A DNA stretch of 64,000 nt from Undibacterium umbellatum (GCF_014284125.1 NZ_JACOFX010000015.1:62001-126000); one strand, 5' to 3'; numbered from the stretch's first letter, positions 53,788-63,240 are shown. Made by a program: numbers and translations. The notes: generated by a model not told the origin, from the letters alone.

Positions 53788-55179
53788 ATGACTTCTATAT
53801 CCCGTTTACAATCTGCCCTGCAAAGACAGGGCATCCAGGTTGAACATGCCAATGGCATATTTAAACTTCACAATGAACATGCGCAGGCGACAGTGTTGTT
53901 GCCTGACACTCTTCCGCTGGAAGAAAAAGCAGTAAAACAATTGATGGCTTTTGCCGCCGTCAAATCCGCCGATGGCCATCATGCAGTGTGCAAGGCTTGC
54001 GCTACGCCTGACTTTCATCCCGGTAGTATTGCGCCGGTAGGTTCCATCGTTGCGACAGATGCTGGTTTTGTCATTCCCGCTGCCATAGGCACGGATATCA
54101 ATTGCGGCATGCGTTTGCTGACGACAGGCTTTAATTTATCCCAGGTCAGCCAGCGCAAACCTGCGTTGATACGCCAGTTACAACGCGTCTTGCTGGAAAA
54201 TGGCAGGGATGTGCCCGCTCATGCCAAGGCCTTTGCTGCGCTCAGTGATGCCGGTCCTTCGGCTTTTCTGGACAGTTTGCCGGACAGTGGCATCTGGTCG
54301 ACGGCGGACCGCGACCGCCTGCAACAAGAACTTACCGCCTGCATAGGCTTGCAAGAATTTGGCGGCGCCCGCCGCTATGCACCCGAGGCATGGTTCAATC
54401 GCGACGGCATCGTGCGCGACCCTGGCCTGGGTACGCCGGGTGGTGGTAATCACTTTGTCGAGTTGCAGATCGTCGAAGAGGTCTTTGATCGCCACCTGGC
54501 TTATCGCGCTGGCCTGGCCAAGGACGATATCGTGGTTATGATACATAGCGGTTCTCGCGATGTGGGTTTCTATGTAGGGCAACGCTGGATGGACAGGGCC
54601 AGGGCAGAATGGCCTGTTGGTCTCAAACATCCTGACACTGCCTTGTATGGACTTAGCGGTGAACTGGCCGAAGAATACCTGCAAGCAATGGGCGTGGCAG
54701 CGCGCTATGCCTGGGCTAATCGCATGGTGCTGGCAGAACTGGTCAGGCAACAGCTGCAGCTCGTGCTGGGTCATGCCAAATCTTCCCTGATTGTGGACGT
54801 GCCTCACAATGTCATCTTGCGCGAGCATGGCATGAATATCCACAGGAAGGGTGCAACCCCGGCACGTAATGGTGATCTGGCCCTGATACCTGGCTCCATG
54901 GGTGATGCCAGCTACCTGGTAGAGGGACTGGGCAACTCTGAATGGTTATGGTCTTGCAGCCATGGTGCGGGGCGGCGCGTTCGCAGACAGGATGTAAGGC
55001 GTATGCGCCATGACAATGCCGACGCCAGTTGGCAATGCGTGACATTGCGGGAAGAGCGCAGGGTGGAAGAAGCGCCGCAAGCCTATAAACCCATAGGCCC
55101 GGTGATAGAAGCACAAGAAACCGCGGGCTTGATCAAGGCTGCAGTCAGGCTCAAGCCCTGGGTGACATTCAAGGCTTAA
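53788..55179 (+). CDS. rtcB: RtcB-type RNA ligase
   Basis: RtcB joins RNA ends bearing 2',3'-cyclic phosphate or 3'-phosphate to 5'-OH using GTP and Mn. Its metal and catalytic residues are all present: Asp103 and Cys106 (GTDINCGM), His222 (GGGNHFVE), His253 (IHSGSRDVG), His340 (DVPHNV) and the guanylylated His392 (CSHGAGRR). I start at ATG 53788, giving 463 residues; a TTG at 53776 is the alternative. In enterobacteria rtcB is partnered by rtcA and the sigma-54 activator rtcR. None of these is nearby and no -24/-12 promoter is seen, so control is probably different here. It converges with the peptide transporter gene. Confidence 0.96.
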   Translation: MTSISRLQSALQRQGIQVEHANGIFKLHNEHAQATVLLPDTLPLEEKAVKQLMAFAAVKSADGHHAVCKACATPDFHPGSIAPVGSIVATDAGFVIPAAIGTDINCGMRLLTTGFNLSQVSQRKPALIRQLQRVLLENGRDVPAHAKAFAALSDAGPSAFLDSLPDSGIWSTADRDRLQQELTACIGLQEFGGARRYAPEAWFNRDGIVRDPGLGTPGGGNHFVELQIVEEVFDRHLAYRAGLAKDDIVVMIHSGSRDVGFYVGQRWMDRARAEWPVGLKHPDTALYGLSGELAEEYLQAMGVAARYAWANRMVLAELVRQQLQLVLGHAKSSLIVDVPHNVILREHGMNIHRKGATPARNGDLALIPGSMGDASYLVEGLGNSEWLWSCSHGAGRRVRRQDVRRMRHDNADASWQCVTLREERRVEEAPQAYKPIGPVIEAQETAGLIKAAVRLKPWVTFKA

Positions 55180-55193
55180 ACGCAATGTGCAAT

Positions 55194-55234
55194 AAAAAAT
55201 CCCCGCGCAATCATCATTTGGCGGGGATTTTTTT
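55194..55234. terminator. Bidirectional terminator between rtcB and the peptide transporter
   Basis: AAAAAATCCCCGC pairs with GCGGGGATTTTTT around a 14-base loop, in the gap between two convergent genes. Confidence 0.88.
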
Positions 55235-55248
55235 ATGCAGCGCGCAGC

Positions 55249-56778
55249 TTAGTGGATGCCGTGCATTTTTTTTGCCATCCATTTATTCAACAGCATCAGG
55301 ACGCAGCCAGCCGTGATAGGGATAATCGTGAATATCAGGAAGAACACGGACAATGAATATTCTTTCGAGATTGCTCCGATATAACTGCCGCTGTAACCAG
55401 CCAGTTTATTCGCGATCGCTGTGTTCAGAAACCACACGCCAAACATCAGGCCCAGCAAACGTTGTGGAGCCAGCTTACTGATGTATGACAGGCCAACCGG
55501 GGAGATGCACAGCTCGCCCATGGTATGGAAGAAGTAAGCTGCAATCAGGAAAATCATACTGACGCCTGCAGTTTTTGCGCCTGCGGGGATGCTCGCAGCA
55601 CCATACGACAAAGCAGCAAAACCTAGGCCCAGCAGTATCAGGCCAACACCAAACTTGATCGGCCCACTAGGATTCCAGTGTTTTTCCCACAACTTGGAAA
55701 ACATCGGTGCCAGGATCACCAGGAAGAAAGAGTTCAATACACCGAACCAACTTGCGGGAACATCAGACTGCTCAAGCGCAAACTCGCGTTGCAACATCCA
55801 GACGACCAGCGCCCAGATTGCTCCTATGCAGGTGACCAGCAGTACATTCGACAGCAGGTAGCGTTTGGCAGTGCCAGCGAATAATTTGATTAACAGCCAT
55901 GACAGAATGACGGTAGGTATGACAGTCATCAGGCTATTGATGATTTTGAACACCATGCCGCTGGTCCCGACCAGAGTGCGGTCAGTAAATTTATCCGCAA
56001 AAATTGTCATGGAGCCACCAGCCTGTTCAAATGCGAACCAGAAAAAGATGGTGAAGAAAGAAAATACGCAAATCGCCAACAGACGGTCGGCTACTATATG
56101 TGGCGCAGCTTCTTCAACTGCTACCACTTGAGTCGTTTGCTGGGACTTTGCCAGACCAATGTCACCAAATATACCCTGGCCAAAATAGAACTGGATTGCA
56201 CCCAATAACATGAATGCACCGGCCAGGCCAAAGCCCATGGGCCAGGAGATTTTTTCACCTATGTAGCCGCATAACAGGATACCGAAGAAAGCGCCAGAGT
56301 TCACGCCCATGTAGAACAAAGTATAACCACCATCACGGCCACCTTCATTTTCCTTGGTATACAACTGACCAACGATGGCAGAGATATTTGGTTTGAACAA
56401 ACCAGTACCTGCAACCACCAGGCCCAGGCCGGTGTAGAACATCGCCGGAGTTTCAAACAACAGACAGGCGTGTCCGGCTGCGATGATGAATCCTCCAAGT
56501 ACAACAGAACGTCTGCTACCTAATATCTTGTCTGCAATATAACCACCCAGGATAGGGGTCAGATATACCAGGCCGGTATACCAGCCATATAGGGAAAGAG
56601 CTTGCTCGTCACTCCATCCCCAACCGCCATCAACCAGCTTGCTGGTCAGGAACAGCACGATCAGCGCGCGCATGCCGTAGTAAGAAAACCGTTCCCACAT
56701 TTCTGTAAAGAACAGGACGAACAAGCTATCCGGGTGTCCCAGAATAGTGTGTGCACCTGGCGTTTGAATTTGGTTCAA
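55249..56778 (-). CDS. POT/PTR-family proton-dependent di/tripeptide transporter
   Basis: The inner-membrane protein has about fourteen membrane helices and the POT family signature FFTEMWERFSYYGMRALI in the first, which holds the proton-coupling ExxER motif. A second conserved segment reads FYMGVNSGAFFGILLCGYIGEK. It imports di- and tripeptides with protons, matching the periplasmic peptidases of the window. No ATG is available before the first helix. The best start is TTG 56778 with GGAGAG 4-5 bases upstream (509 residues), and TTG 56790 is an alternative. Such a weak start may limit expression. It converges with rtcB. Confidence 0.94.
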   Translation of the reverse strand: MNQIQTPGAHTILGHPDSLFVLFFTEMWERFSYYGMRALIVLFLTSKLVDGGWGWSDEQALSLYGWYTGLVYLTPILGGYIADKILGSRRSVVLGGFIIAAGHACLLFETPAMFYTGLGLVVAGTGLFKPNISAIVGQLYTKENEGGRDGGYTLFYMGVNSGAFFGILLCGYIGEKISWPMGFGLAGAFMLLGAIQFYFGQGIFGDIGLAKSQQTTQVVAVEEAAPHIVADRLLAICVFSFFTIFFWFAFEQAGGSMTIFADKFTDRTLVGTSGMVFKIINSLMTVIPTVILSWLLIKLFAGTAKRYLLSNVLLVTCIGAIWALVVWMLQREFALEQSDVPASWFGVLNSFFLVILAPMFSKLWEKHWNPSGPIKFGVGLILLGLGFAALSYGAASIPAGAKTAGVSMIFLIAAYFFHTMGELCISPVGLSYISKLAPQRLLGLMFGVWFLNTAIANKLAGYSGSYIGAISKEYSLSVFFLIFTIIPITAGCVLMLLNKWMAKKMHGIH

Positions 56779-57272
56779 AGTGCTCTCCAATAGTTTTTTA
56801 GTATAAAAGTCGCAGCCGGCCGCAAAATTTTTTTCAATGCGTGCCTTGAAATGATGTGAATTGCGTCAATTCGGCGCGTAGCTTACCACGACAAAATTCT
56901 CATATAAAAAGACATATGCTGCGCTGCAGCAAAAAATGCTGTGCTGATTTCCACAAGCAGCTTTATTCAGGATGCAGCCATCCTCCCTCTGAAGAGCTGG
57001 CTTTTGCTAACAAAATAAATAATAAAAAAGCAAAGTTTCTGTGCAAGTGCAATAGTTAAATAGTGTTAATCGAAATATATTTGATGGTATTATTTTGTCG
57101 AATTAATATTTTCAAAAAAACATGTAAGCAAACTCTGGAGAGCAATAGCTTATAGAGCTGATAGAGCTTGGCAGGCGAGAGCGTAATGGTTTAATGAATT
57201 CCAGGCATTTGACTTGGGGGCGAATGCTCTGGTGTTGTGTTATTCCCTCATCAATCAATCAGGAGACTTTAG
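56779..57272. other. Divergent intergenic region between peptide transporter and Cys-rich peptide
   Basis: About 490 bp, AT-rich around 57000-57130, must carry promoters for both neighbours. I see no clear -35/-10 pair, operator or gene. A short Cys-containing frame at 56856-57059 lacks a ribosome site and is not called. Confidence 0.45.
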
Positions 57273-57452
57273 ATGTTTAAATCAACAACAAAAAAATTAA
57301 TTGCTCTGGCTTTGGCAATTGGCTGCAGTGCTGCATTTGCTTACCCGCCTCCCTATTTTTTCTGCAATAAGGAATGCATCAAGCAAGCCCCACGCGGCTC
57401 TGCTGAATACCAGCAATGCATGACCGATTGCCTGTCTGATTATCCTCAATAA
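57273..57452 (+). CDS. Exported 59-residue peptide with twin CX3C motif
   Basis: The ATG follows AGGAGA with 6-7 bp spacing. The product has a basic head, a hydrophobic core and a signal cleavage site (AAFA-YPPP, after residue 23), leaving about 36 residues. The mature part contains exactly four cysteines as Cys31-x3-Cys35 and Cys49-x3-Cys53, separated by 13 residues. This is the twin CX3C spacing of disulfide-locked helical hairpins. Cys18 lies in a segment (LAIGC) that also meets loose lipobox rules, so a lipoprotein is possible. No named family is recognised. A membrane-anchored glutaredoxin gene follows 141 bp downstream and could act on its disulfides. Confidence 0.75.
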   Translation: MFKSTTKKLIALALAIGCSAAFAYPPPYFFCNKECIKQAPRGSAEYQQCMTDCLSDYPQ

Positions 57453-57482
57453 TCTGTTTCAAAGACTGAGGCGCGATGAGTA

Positions 57483-57502
57483 AGGCCTGCTCTTGGGCAG
57501 GC
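57483..57502 (+). terminator. Hairpin after the Cys-rich peptide gene
   Basis: GGCCTGC pairs with GCAGGCC, 31 bp past the stop codon. No T run follows, so termination here may be partial. Confidence 0.45.
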
Positions 57503-57524
57503 CATTCCGTGTGACTCGTCAAAA

Positions 57525-57559
57525 ATAGTGATCATCAGCTTCAGGCTGGTGATCACTAT
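57525..57559. repeat. 10-bp perfect inverted repeat before the glutaredoxin gene
   Basis: ATAGTGATCA (57525-57534) and TGATCACTAT (57550-57559) are exactly complementary, with a further AGC/GCT pair inside and a TTCAG loop. It is followed by CTTTT. It may be a second terminator for the peptide gene or an operator for the glutaredoxin gene, whose GTG lies 35 bp on. Confidence 0.55.
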
Positions 57560-57593
57560 CTTTTCCATTCAACTTTTTGATCCGGGATGCAGT

Positions 57594-57992
57594 GTGAAAA
57601 TAGCAAGAACGATACTGAGCTATGCTGGGATAATCGCCGTAGGCTTATTGATAGGCTATGTCGCGCCGCGTCTTCCCATGTGGTTGAAACCTGCTTATCA
57701 GGAAGGCGATTATTCAACTCACTTCCAGAATACCAAAAGCAAGGTTCTCCTGTATGGCACAGTCAGTTGCAGTTTTTGTCAAAAAACACGGGCTTATTTT
57801 GATGAAAAAAAGATCGAATTTGTGGAACTGGATGTAGAAAAGTCACCTGCTGCTGCCGCCAGACATGCGGAACTGGGCGGTGAAGGAGTACCGGTCGTCA
57901 TCATAGGCAAGCGCATGATACGTGGTTATCAGCCGGAAGTATTTCAACAGGCTTTGCAGGCCATGGCCAAGATGCAGACGGCGGCAAAATGA
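57594..57992 (+). CDS. Membrane-anchored glutaredoxin-family protein
   Basis: I choose GTG 57594 (MKIARTILSYAG), giving 132 residues. The longer frame from 57528 reads through the inverted repeat and is unlikely. A hydrophobic segment at residues 6-23 acts as signal anchor or uncleaved signal, placing a glutaredoxin fold outside the cytoplasm. The fold has CxxC motif Cys59-Ser-Phe-Cys62 and the glutathione-binding GVPVVIIG and MIRGYQPEVF regions. A thiol-disulfide exchange role in the periplasm is inferred. The preceding gene encodes a four-cysteine exported peptide, a plausible substrate. A terminator follows. Confidence 0.85.
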   Translation: MKIARTILSYAGIIAVGLLIGYVAPRLPMWLKPAYQEGDYSTHFQNTKSKVLLYGTVSCSFCQKTRAYFDEKKIEFVELDVEKSPAAAARHAELGGEGVPVVIIGKRMIRGYQPEVFQQALQAMAKMQTAAK

Positions 57993-58030
57993 TACGCCAC
58001 CAGGCAACTGTCTCGCCCTACATAAAAAAT

Positions 58031-58061
58031 ATGGACATCAAACACAAGTGTTGATGTCCAT
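58031..58061. terminator. Bidirectional terminator between glutaredoxin and chemoreceptor genes
   Basis: ATGGACATCAA pairs with TTGATGTCCAT and an inner CAC/GTG pair. A-rich and T-rich flanks allow function on both strands. Confidence 0.85.
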
Positions 58062-58089
58062 TTCTTTTTACTGCCTGGCATATTGGAAA

Positions 58090-60048
58090 TCAGTTCACTT
58101 TAAACGCCAGCAGGGCTTGCCACAACTTCTGGGCTTCTTCTTTTAACGAAGCTGCGGCGGCGGCAGATTCTTCCACCAGTGCGGCATTTTGCTGGGTAGT
58201 CTGGTCCATCAAACCTATCTCATTGGTAATCTGGGCGATGCCGTGGCTTTGCTCGGCAGAAGCACTGGAGATTTCATTAAGAATGGTTGACAGGCCTTCT
58301 ACCGAGACCAGGATCTCGGTCATGGTCTTGCCTGCATGACTAACCACTTCAGAACCTACATCGACTTTGGCGATCGAGGTTTCTATCAATGACTTGATTT
58401 CTTTCGAAGCGATGGCGCTGCGTTGTGCCAGGTTGCGCACTTCGGAAGCCACAACCGCAAAGCCGCGGCCCTGTTCTCCAGCCCGCGCTGCCTCAACCGC
58501 TGCATTCAGGGCGAGGATATTGGTCTGGAAGGCGATGCCTTCTATCGCTGCGATGATGTCAAACATCTTCCTGGATTCACCAGAAATGTCAGCCATGGTA
58601 TTAACCACTTTGTCGACCTGGGTGCTGCCGCGCTGCGCTGTCTGGGCAGCAGAGACAGCCAGTTGCCTGGCCTGTTCTGCGTTGCCTGCATTTTGCCTGA
58701 CAGTCTGGTTCAGGCTTTCCACACTATTGGCGGTTTCTGCCAGCGATGATGCCTGGTTCTCGGTTCTTTCCGACAGATCGATATTACCCATGGCGATCTC
58801 GCCAGAAGCATTCGAGACAAACTCGCTACTGTCACGTATATGCGTGACCATGGTTTTGAGTTGCTGCTGCATGCCATGCAAGGCATACAACATGCTGCTA
58901 TTATCACCTGGCTTGAGTGTCACCATCGTGGTCAGGTCGCCTTCGGCCACACTTTTGGCGATGCCTACCGCCACATCAGGCTCACCACCCAGCGGCGCAA
59001 TGACCAGCTTGTTGATGACAAAAGTCAGGATGGCTGATACCACCAGGACACTGAAGATACCGATAAGGATGGCGGTATTGCGCAGATAATTGACGTCTGC
59101 GAGTATCTTGTCTTCCGGCACGCTGATGACAAAAGACCAGGGAGTCGTGGTGGCACCTATCTGTATAGGCACATACATGCGTTTCACCGTGGTCTGCATG
59201 ACAATGTGCTGTATGGTGTCACTATATGTCTGGCCTGCCTTGATGGCGGCTTTGGCAGCCTGAGCCTCAGCACTGTCGCCTATGTTTTGTCCTACATTTT
59301 TGGCATCGGCATCACCGATGTAGATACCATTGTTGGAAATCAGGCTGGCATAGCCGGTTTCATAGGGGTGTATCTTGCTGACATCTTCCTGAAAGCTGGC
59401 GACAGGTAAATCTACCGTGATTGCACCGACAAACTGGCCCTTGGCCTTGACCGGGATGGTGACCGTAGTCATGAAGACATCTTTGCCTGCAATCTTGTAC
59501 ATATACGGTTCCAGCAAGACTTCATTGCCGCTTTTTTTGGCCAGCAAATAGTAATCACCCGCACTCTCTTTCTCATAATCAGTCAGGGCTTCTACCTGGG
59601 TCTTGCCGCTGCCACGATTCCAATAGGGCAGGTAGCGGCCAGTGGCATCATGGCCTTCCTTGCCTGCGTACTCGCTATCCTTGCCATCAAAGGCATTGGC
59701 TTCCCAGATCGTACCTATGCCGGTAAATTCCGGGTGACCTTCCAGCACGCTTTTCAATAGCAGATCAGCCTGGGCACGGTCAGCCTTGCCACTGGCCTGC
59801 ATGGCTGCAAGCTCAAATGCCAGGCTGCGGCCTGCGTGCAGGGCGAGGTTAATACGGTCTGCCACTTTGCCTGCATTGTTGATGGCCAGTTGCCTGGCAT
59901 ATTGCTGGGCTGATTCCTGCTGCATGCTGCCAGCCTGCTTGGTCAACAAGCTAATGGTCACGGTGAAACCAGCCAATACCATGGCGATGACGGCAAAAAG
60001 CATTTTGGCGCGCAAACCAAAGCGCGCGGGGGAGGTGGTTAAAGTCAT
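58090..60048 (-). CDS. Methyl-accepting chemotaxis protein with periplasmic dCache domain
   Basis: The 652-residue receptor has a first membrane helix at about residues 13-33, a large periplasmic double-Cache sensor at about 40-300 and a second helix at about 325-347. HAMP ([21 protein letters not shown]) and the signalling hairpin with [33 protein letters not shown] follow. The dCache region includes [20 protein letters not shown] and [25 protein letters not shown], typical for amino-acid or organic-acid binding. It lacks the C-terminal CheR-binding pentapeptide (ends LLAFKVN), so adaptation should depend on enzymes tethered to other receptors. The ligand is not predictable in detail. Confidence 0.94.
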   Translation of the reverse strand: MTLTTSPARFGLRAKMLFAVIAMVLAGFTVTISLLTKQAGSMQQESAQQYARQLAINNAGKVADRINLALHAGRSLAFELAAMQASGKADRAQADLLLKSVLEGHPEFTGIGTIWEANAFDGKDSEYAGKEGHDATGRYLPYWNRGSGKTQVEALTDYEKESAGDYYLLAKKSGNEVLLEPYMYKIAGKDVFMTTVTIPVKAKGQFVGAITVDLPVASFQEDVSKIHPYETGYASLISNNGIYIGDADAKNVGQNIGDSAEAQAAKAAIKAGQTYSDTIQHIVMQTTVKRMYVPIQIGATTTPWSFVISVPEDKILADVNYLRNTAILIGIFSVLVVSAILTFVINKLVIAPLGGEPDVAVGIAKSVAEGDLTTMVTLKPGDNSSMLYALHGMQQQLKTMVTHIRDSSEFVSNASGEIAMGNIDLSERTENQASSLAETANSVESLNQTVRQNAGNAEQARQLAVSAAQTAQRGSTQVDKVVNTMADISGESRKMFDIIAAIEGIAFQTNILALNAAVEAARAGEQGRGFAVVASEVRNLAQRSAIASKEIKSLIETSIAKVDVGSEVVSHAGKTMTEILVSVEGLSTILNEISSASAEQSHGIAQITNEIGLMDQTTQQNAALVEESAAAAASLKEEAQKLWQALLAFKVN

Positions 60049-60356
60049 GATTCTGAGCCTTGCTTATTTTTCCGTGCAGAATTGTCTGCTGAATATGCAT
60101 GATATGACGGATTGAGGCATTCTTGCCGCCTGCCAGCTTATTCGCGTCTCTGTCGTGACAATTTGCAACGATTTAACTTGCCAGTATGTCAAAATCAGGT
60201 ATAGATTCAGCAATTTTGATGGCAAACAAATAGCCTTACTCTTTTCTGTCCGCATGCTGAACCACACACTGTTTTTGTGGTCGTAGCATGGAGAGTGATG
60301 GCAGCCTGATATGGTCTAAATATTTGCAATCGATAGGTAAAACAGGGAGACAAGCA
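60049..60356. other. Divergent region between chemoreceptor and M16 pair
   Basis: About 300 bp carrying the start regions of two divergent genes. A good ribosome site (AGGGAGA) lies just before 60357. No sigma-28-type flagellar promoter and no strong palindrome were found. Confidence 0.4.
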
Positions 60357-61685
60357 ATGAAGTGGAAAAATCTGGTCGCTGCAAGCGGCTTTTGTATAGG
60401 TATTATGGGGCTGGCAGCAACGGCCCAGGCCGTGAGCGTCGAGCAGGTGAAGACATTCACCCTGCCCAATGGCATGAAATTCCTGGTATTGGAAAACAGC
60501 ACCATACCAAATGCGAATATGTACACCTACTGGAAAGTCGGTTCGCGCAATGAAGTGCCTGGCATTACTGGTCTCTCGCATTTTTTTGAACATATGATGT
60601 TCAATGGCTCCAAGAAATTCGGCCCCAAACAATTTGACCGCACCATGGAAGCCAATGGCGGTGCCAATAATGCCTATACCAGCAATGATCTGACTGTGTA
60701 CCAGGACTGGTTTCCGGCCACTGCCCTGCCTCTCATTTTTGACCTGGAGAGCGACCGTATCGCCAACCTCAGCATAGACCCAAAGATGGTGGAGAGCGAG
60801 CGCGGCGTGGTCTTGTCCGAGCGCAGTACCGGGCTGGAAAACTCCAATCTGCGCGCCCTGTGGGGCGAAGTGTATGCATCTGCCTTTCGCGCTCATCCCT
60901 ATTCCATCCCTACGATAGGCCATGAGTCTGACATCAAGGCCTGGACACTGGATGACTTGCAACGTTACTTCAATGTCTATTATTCGCCGAATAATGCTGT
61001 GGCTGTCATCGTTGGTGATGTCAAGGCACCCGAAGTAAAACGCCTGGCTGAACAGTATTTTGCCAATGTCCCGCAACGTGCGTTGCCGCCAGTCGTGCGT
61101 ACAGTAGAGCCTGAACAAAAAGGCGAGCGCCGGGTATTCGTGCGCAAGGAGTCTGCCACTGCTGCCAATCTCATGGTGTCGTACAAGATGCCAGCAACCA
61201 GCCATCCTGATTACTATGCCCTGAATGTCATCGCCAGCATACTCACCGATGGCAAGACTTCACGCATGTACCAGGCCCTGGTGGACCAGCGTCTGGCAAC
61301 ACAGGTAGGGGCCGATCATGGCAAGGCGTTTGACCCTGGCCTGTTCAACTTCTTTGCTGTTGCTGCCAACAAGGTGCCGGCTGCCAAAGTCGAATCAGCT
61401 TTGCTGGCTGAGATAGACAGGTTGGTCAAGGATGGCGTCACTGCAGATGAATTGCAAAAAATCAAAAACCAGAAACTCTTGAATTTCTACCGCGCCCAGG
61501 AAACCATCAATGGCAAGGCAGCCCAGCTCGGTGAATATGAAATGTATTTTGGCGATTATAAAAAGCTGTTTGATGCGCCAGATGCCTACCGCAAACTGAC
61601 ACCTGCCGATATCCAGAGTGTCGCAGCCAAATACTTTAAAAAATCACAAAGAACAGTAGGCGTGCTTGCTGCTGTAGAGGAATAA
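60357..61685 (+). CDS. M16B peptidase, catalytic subunit
   Basis: From ATG 60357, with an AGGGAGA ribosome site, the protein has 442 residues; an upstream in-frame start at 60288 is rejected. A signal peptide ends near ATAQA. The single-core M16 enzyme carries HFFEH at residues 75-79 and the third zinc ligand Glu155 in VVLSERS. It is half the length of the other M16 proteins in the window. Its neighbour 4 bp downstream is a similar protein without the zinc motif. Such pairs form heterodimeric peptidases in which only one subunit is catalytic, as in mitochondrial processing peptidase and bacterial two-gene M16B systems. It is periplasmic here. Confidence 0.95.
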   Translation: MKWKNLVAASGFCIGIMGLAATAQAVSVEQVKTFTLPNGMKFLVLENSTIPNANMYTYWKVGSRNEVPGITGLSHFFEHMMFNGSKKFGPKQFDRTMEANGGANNAYTSNDLTVYQDWFPATALPLIFDLESDRIANLSIDPKMVESERGVVLSERSTGLENSNLRALWGEVYASAFRAHPYSIPTIGHESDIKAWTLDDLQRYFNVYYSPNNAVAVIVGDVKAPEVKRLAEQYFANVPQRALPPVVRTVEPEQKGERRVFVRKESATAANLMVSYKMPATSHPDYYALNVIASILTDGKTSRMYQALVDQRLATQVGADHGKAFDPGLFNFFAVAANKVPAAKVESALLAEIDRLVKDGVTADELQKIKNQKLLNFYRAQETINGKAAQLGEYEMYFGDYKKLFDAPDAYRKLTPADIQSVAAKYFKKSQRTVGVLAAVEE

Positions 61686-61689
61686 GAAA

Positions 61690-63093
61690 ATGATCAGTAA
61701 AAAAATTCTCGCCTATAGCCTCGCCAGCCTGAGTTTGCTGGCTGCAAACAGCCATGCTGCCGAATTCCGCCTGCCTGCCTTTGAAACTGCCAAATTGCCA
61801 AATGGCCTGACCGTGTATCTGATGGAACGCCATGACGTGCCCTTGATTGCTGTGCGCGCCGTCGTCAAGGCGGGGGCCGTCAGTGATGCCAGTAATGCCG
61901 GTCTGGCCAACCTGACTGGTGACGCCTTGCTGTTAGGCAGCAGCAAGTACGATAAAAAGACCCTGGACCAGACATTTGATTTTCGTGGTGGCCGTATCTC
62001 AAGTACCACGACCACAGAATCGACATCCCTGAATGCCGATTTTGCCAGCGCCGATGTGGGTGTACTCTTGCCTATCTTTGCTGACGCCATGCTGCACCCG
62101 GTATTTGAAGCAGAAGAATTTGGCAAGCTGCGTTCACGGACAGTTGACGGATTAAAGCAAGCCAAGGAAAGCCCGCGCAATGTCGTGCAAACCTATTACC
62201 GCAGCATGTTGTTTGGTAACGGTGCCTATGCCAATCCGGTAGGAGGTACAGTCAATAGCGTGACGGCACTGCAACCCCAGGATGCCAAAAAATTCCACCA
62301 AAGTTATTACCGGCCAGAAAACGCAGCCCTGGTGGTGGTTGGCGACTTCAAGCCCAGCGTCATGCGCGCCCAGTTGGCCAGCTTGTTCGGCTCATGGAAA
62401 GCCACTACTGCCATGCCCGCAACTGCTGCCAATGGCAAGGTAGAAGCAGACAAGGCACGCGTCTGGCTGGTCAACAAATCAGATGCAGTAGAAACCACTT
62501 TCCTGTTTGGTGGCAAGGGCATTGCCCGCAATGACCCTGACTATGTTCCGCTGCAAGTCATCAACACCATTTTGGGTGGTCGTTTTACTTCCTGGCTGAA
62601 CGATGAGTTGCGGGTTAATTCTGGTCTGACTTATGGTGCCAACAGCGGTTTCTCCCCTTTGGCAGATACCGGCAGCTTTGCCGTTTCCAGTTTCACGGCC
62701 ACACCCAAGACCGAGGCTGCGCTGGCATTGGCCACCAAGACTTATCAGCGACTGTGGGATAAGGGCATAGATGCGGCAACTCTGGAATCGGCCAAAGCCT
62801 ATGTCAAAGGCCAATTCCCACCGCGTTTTGAAACCAATCAGCAACTGGCAGGCTTATTGGGTGACATGTTTGTCGCCAAAGTCGGACGCGAACAAATTGA
62901 TCATTTCATGCGTGATGTCGATGGCCTCAATGTCGACAAAGCCAAACAATTGGTGGACAAGCATTTCCCCCGCGATAAACTGCAAATGCTATTGATAGGC
63001 AAGGCAGAGAGCATACGCAGTATTGCTGCCAGCTATGGTGAAGTCACTGAACTGGACATTACTGCAAACGGTTTTGCACCGGGCGCAAAGTAG
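61690..63093 (+). CDS. M16B peptidase-like non-catalytic partner
   Basis: The 467-residue protein has a signal peptide (ending SHA) and the M16 fold. The position of the zinc motif reads NLTGD (in GLANLTGDALLLG), so no metal site can form. The C-terminal substrate-binding Arg/Tyr pair is kept in ELRVNSGLTYGANSG. It starts 4 bp after the catalytic subunit stop and is certainly cotranscribed and probably cotranslated with it. In known two-subunit M16 enzymes the inactive subunit supplies the Arg/Tyr pair to the other subunit's active site, and that division of labour fits the residues here. A weak terminator lies 48 bp downstream. Confidence 0.95.
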   Translation: MISKKILAYSLASLSLLAANSHAAEFRLPAFETAKLPNGLTVYLMERHDVPLIAVRAVVKAGAVSDASNAGLANLTGDALLLGSSKYDKKTLDQTFDFRGGRISSTTTTESTSLNADFASADVGVLLPIFADAMLHPVFEAEEFGKLRSRTVDGLKQAKESPRNVVQTYYRSMLFGNGAYANPVGGTVNSVTALQPQDAKKFHQSYYRPENAALVVVGDFKPSVMRAQLASLFGSWKATTAMPATAANGKVEADKARVWLVNKSDAVETTFLFGGKGIARNDPDYVPLQVINTILGGRFTSWLNDELRVNSGLTYGANSGFSPLADTGSFAVSSFTATPKTEAALALATKTYQRLWDKGIDAATLESAKAYVKGQFPPRFETNQQLAGLLGDMFVAKVGREQIDHFMRDVDGLNVDKAKQLVDKHFPRDKLQMLLIGKAESIRSIAASYGEVTELDITANGFAPGAK

Positions 63094-63140
63094 CTAATAA
63101 AACGAGATGTTGATGTAAACTGGTTACAATACTTGATAAA

Positions 63141-63162
63141 CACCGCCCCAAACTGGGGCGGT
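63141..63162 (+). terminator. Probable terminator after the M16B pair
   Basis: ACCGCCCC pairs with GGGGCGGT around AAACT. The following sequence (AATTGTTTG) is only partly T-rich. Confidence 0.6.
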
Positions 63163-63240
63163 AATTGTTTGTAGGGCGCAAAAAATTATCAAATTAGCCC
63201 TGAAATTTATTGTCAAGATGTATATCAGGATGCTCTTTTA

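Noticed and set aside
56856..57059. A 67-codon frame with seven cysteines (MLRCSKKCCADFHK...), at first sight a second Cys-rich peptide next to the real one at 57273
   Set aside because: It has no ribosome site, no signal peptide and runs into a Lys/Asn-rich AT-dominated tail, as expected for a chance frame in a promoter region.
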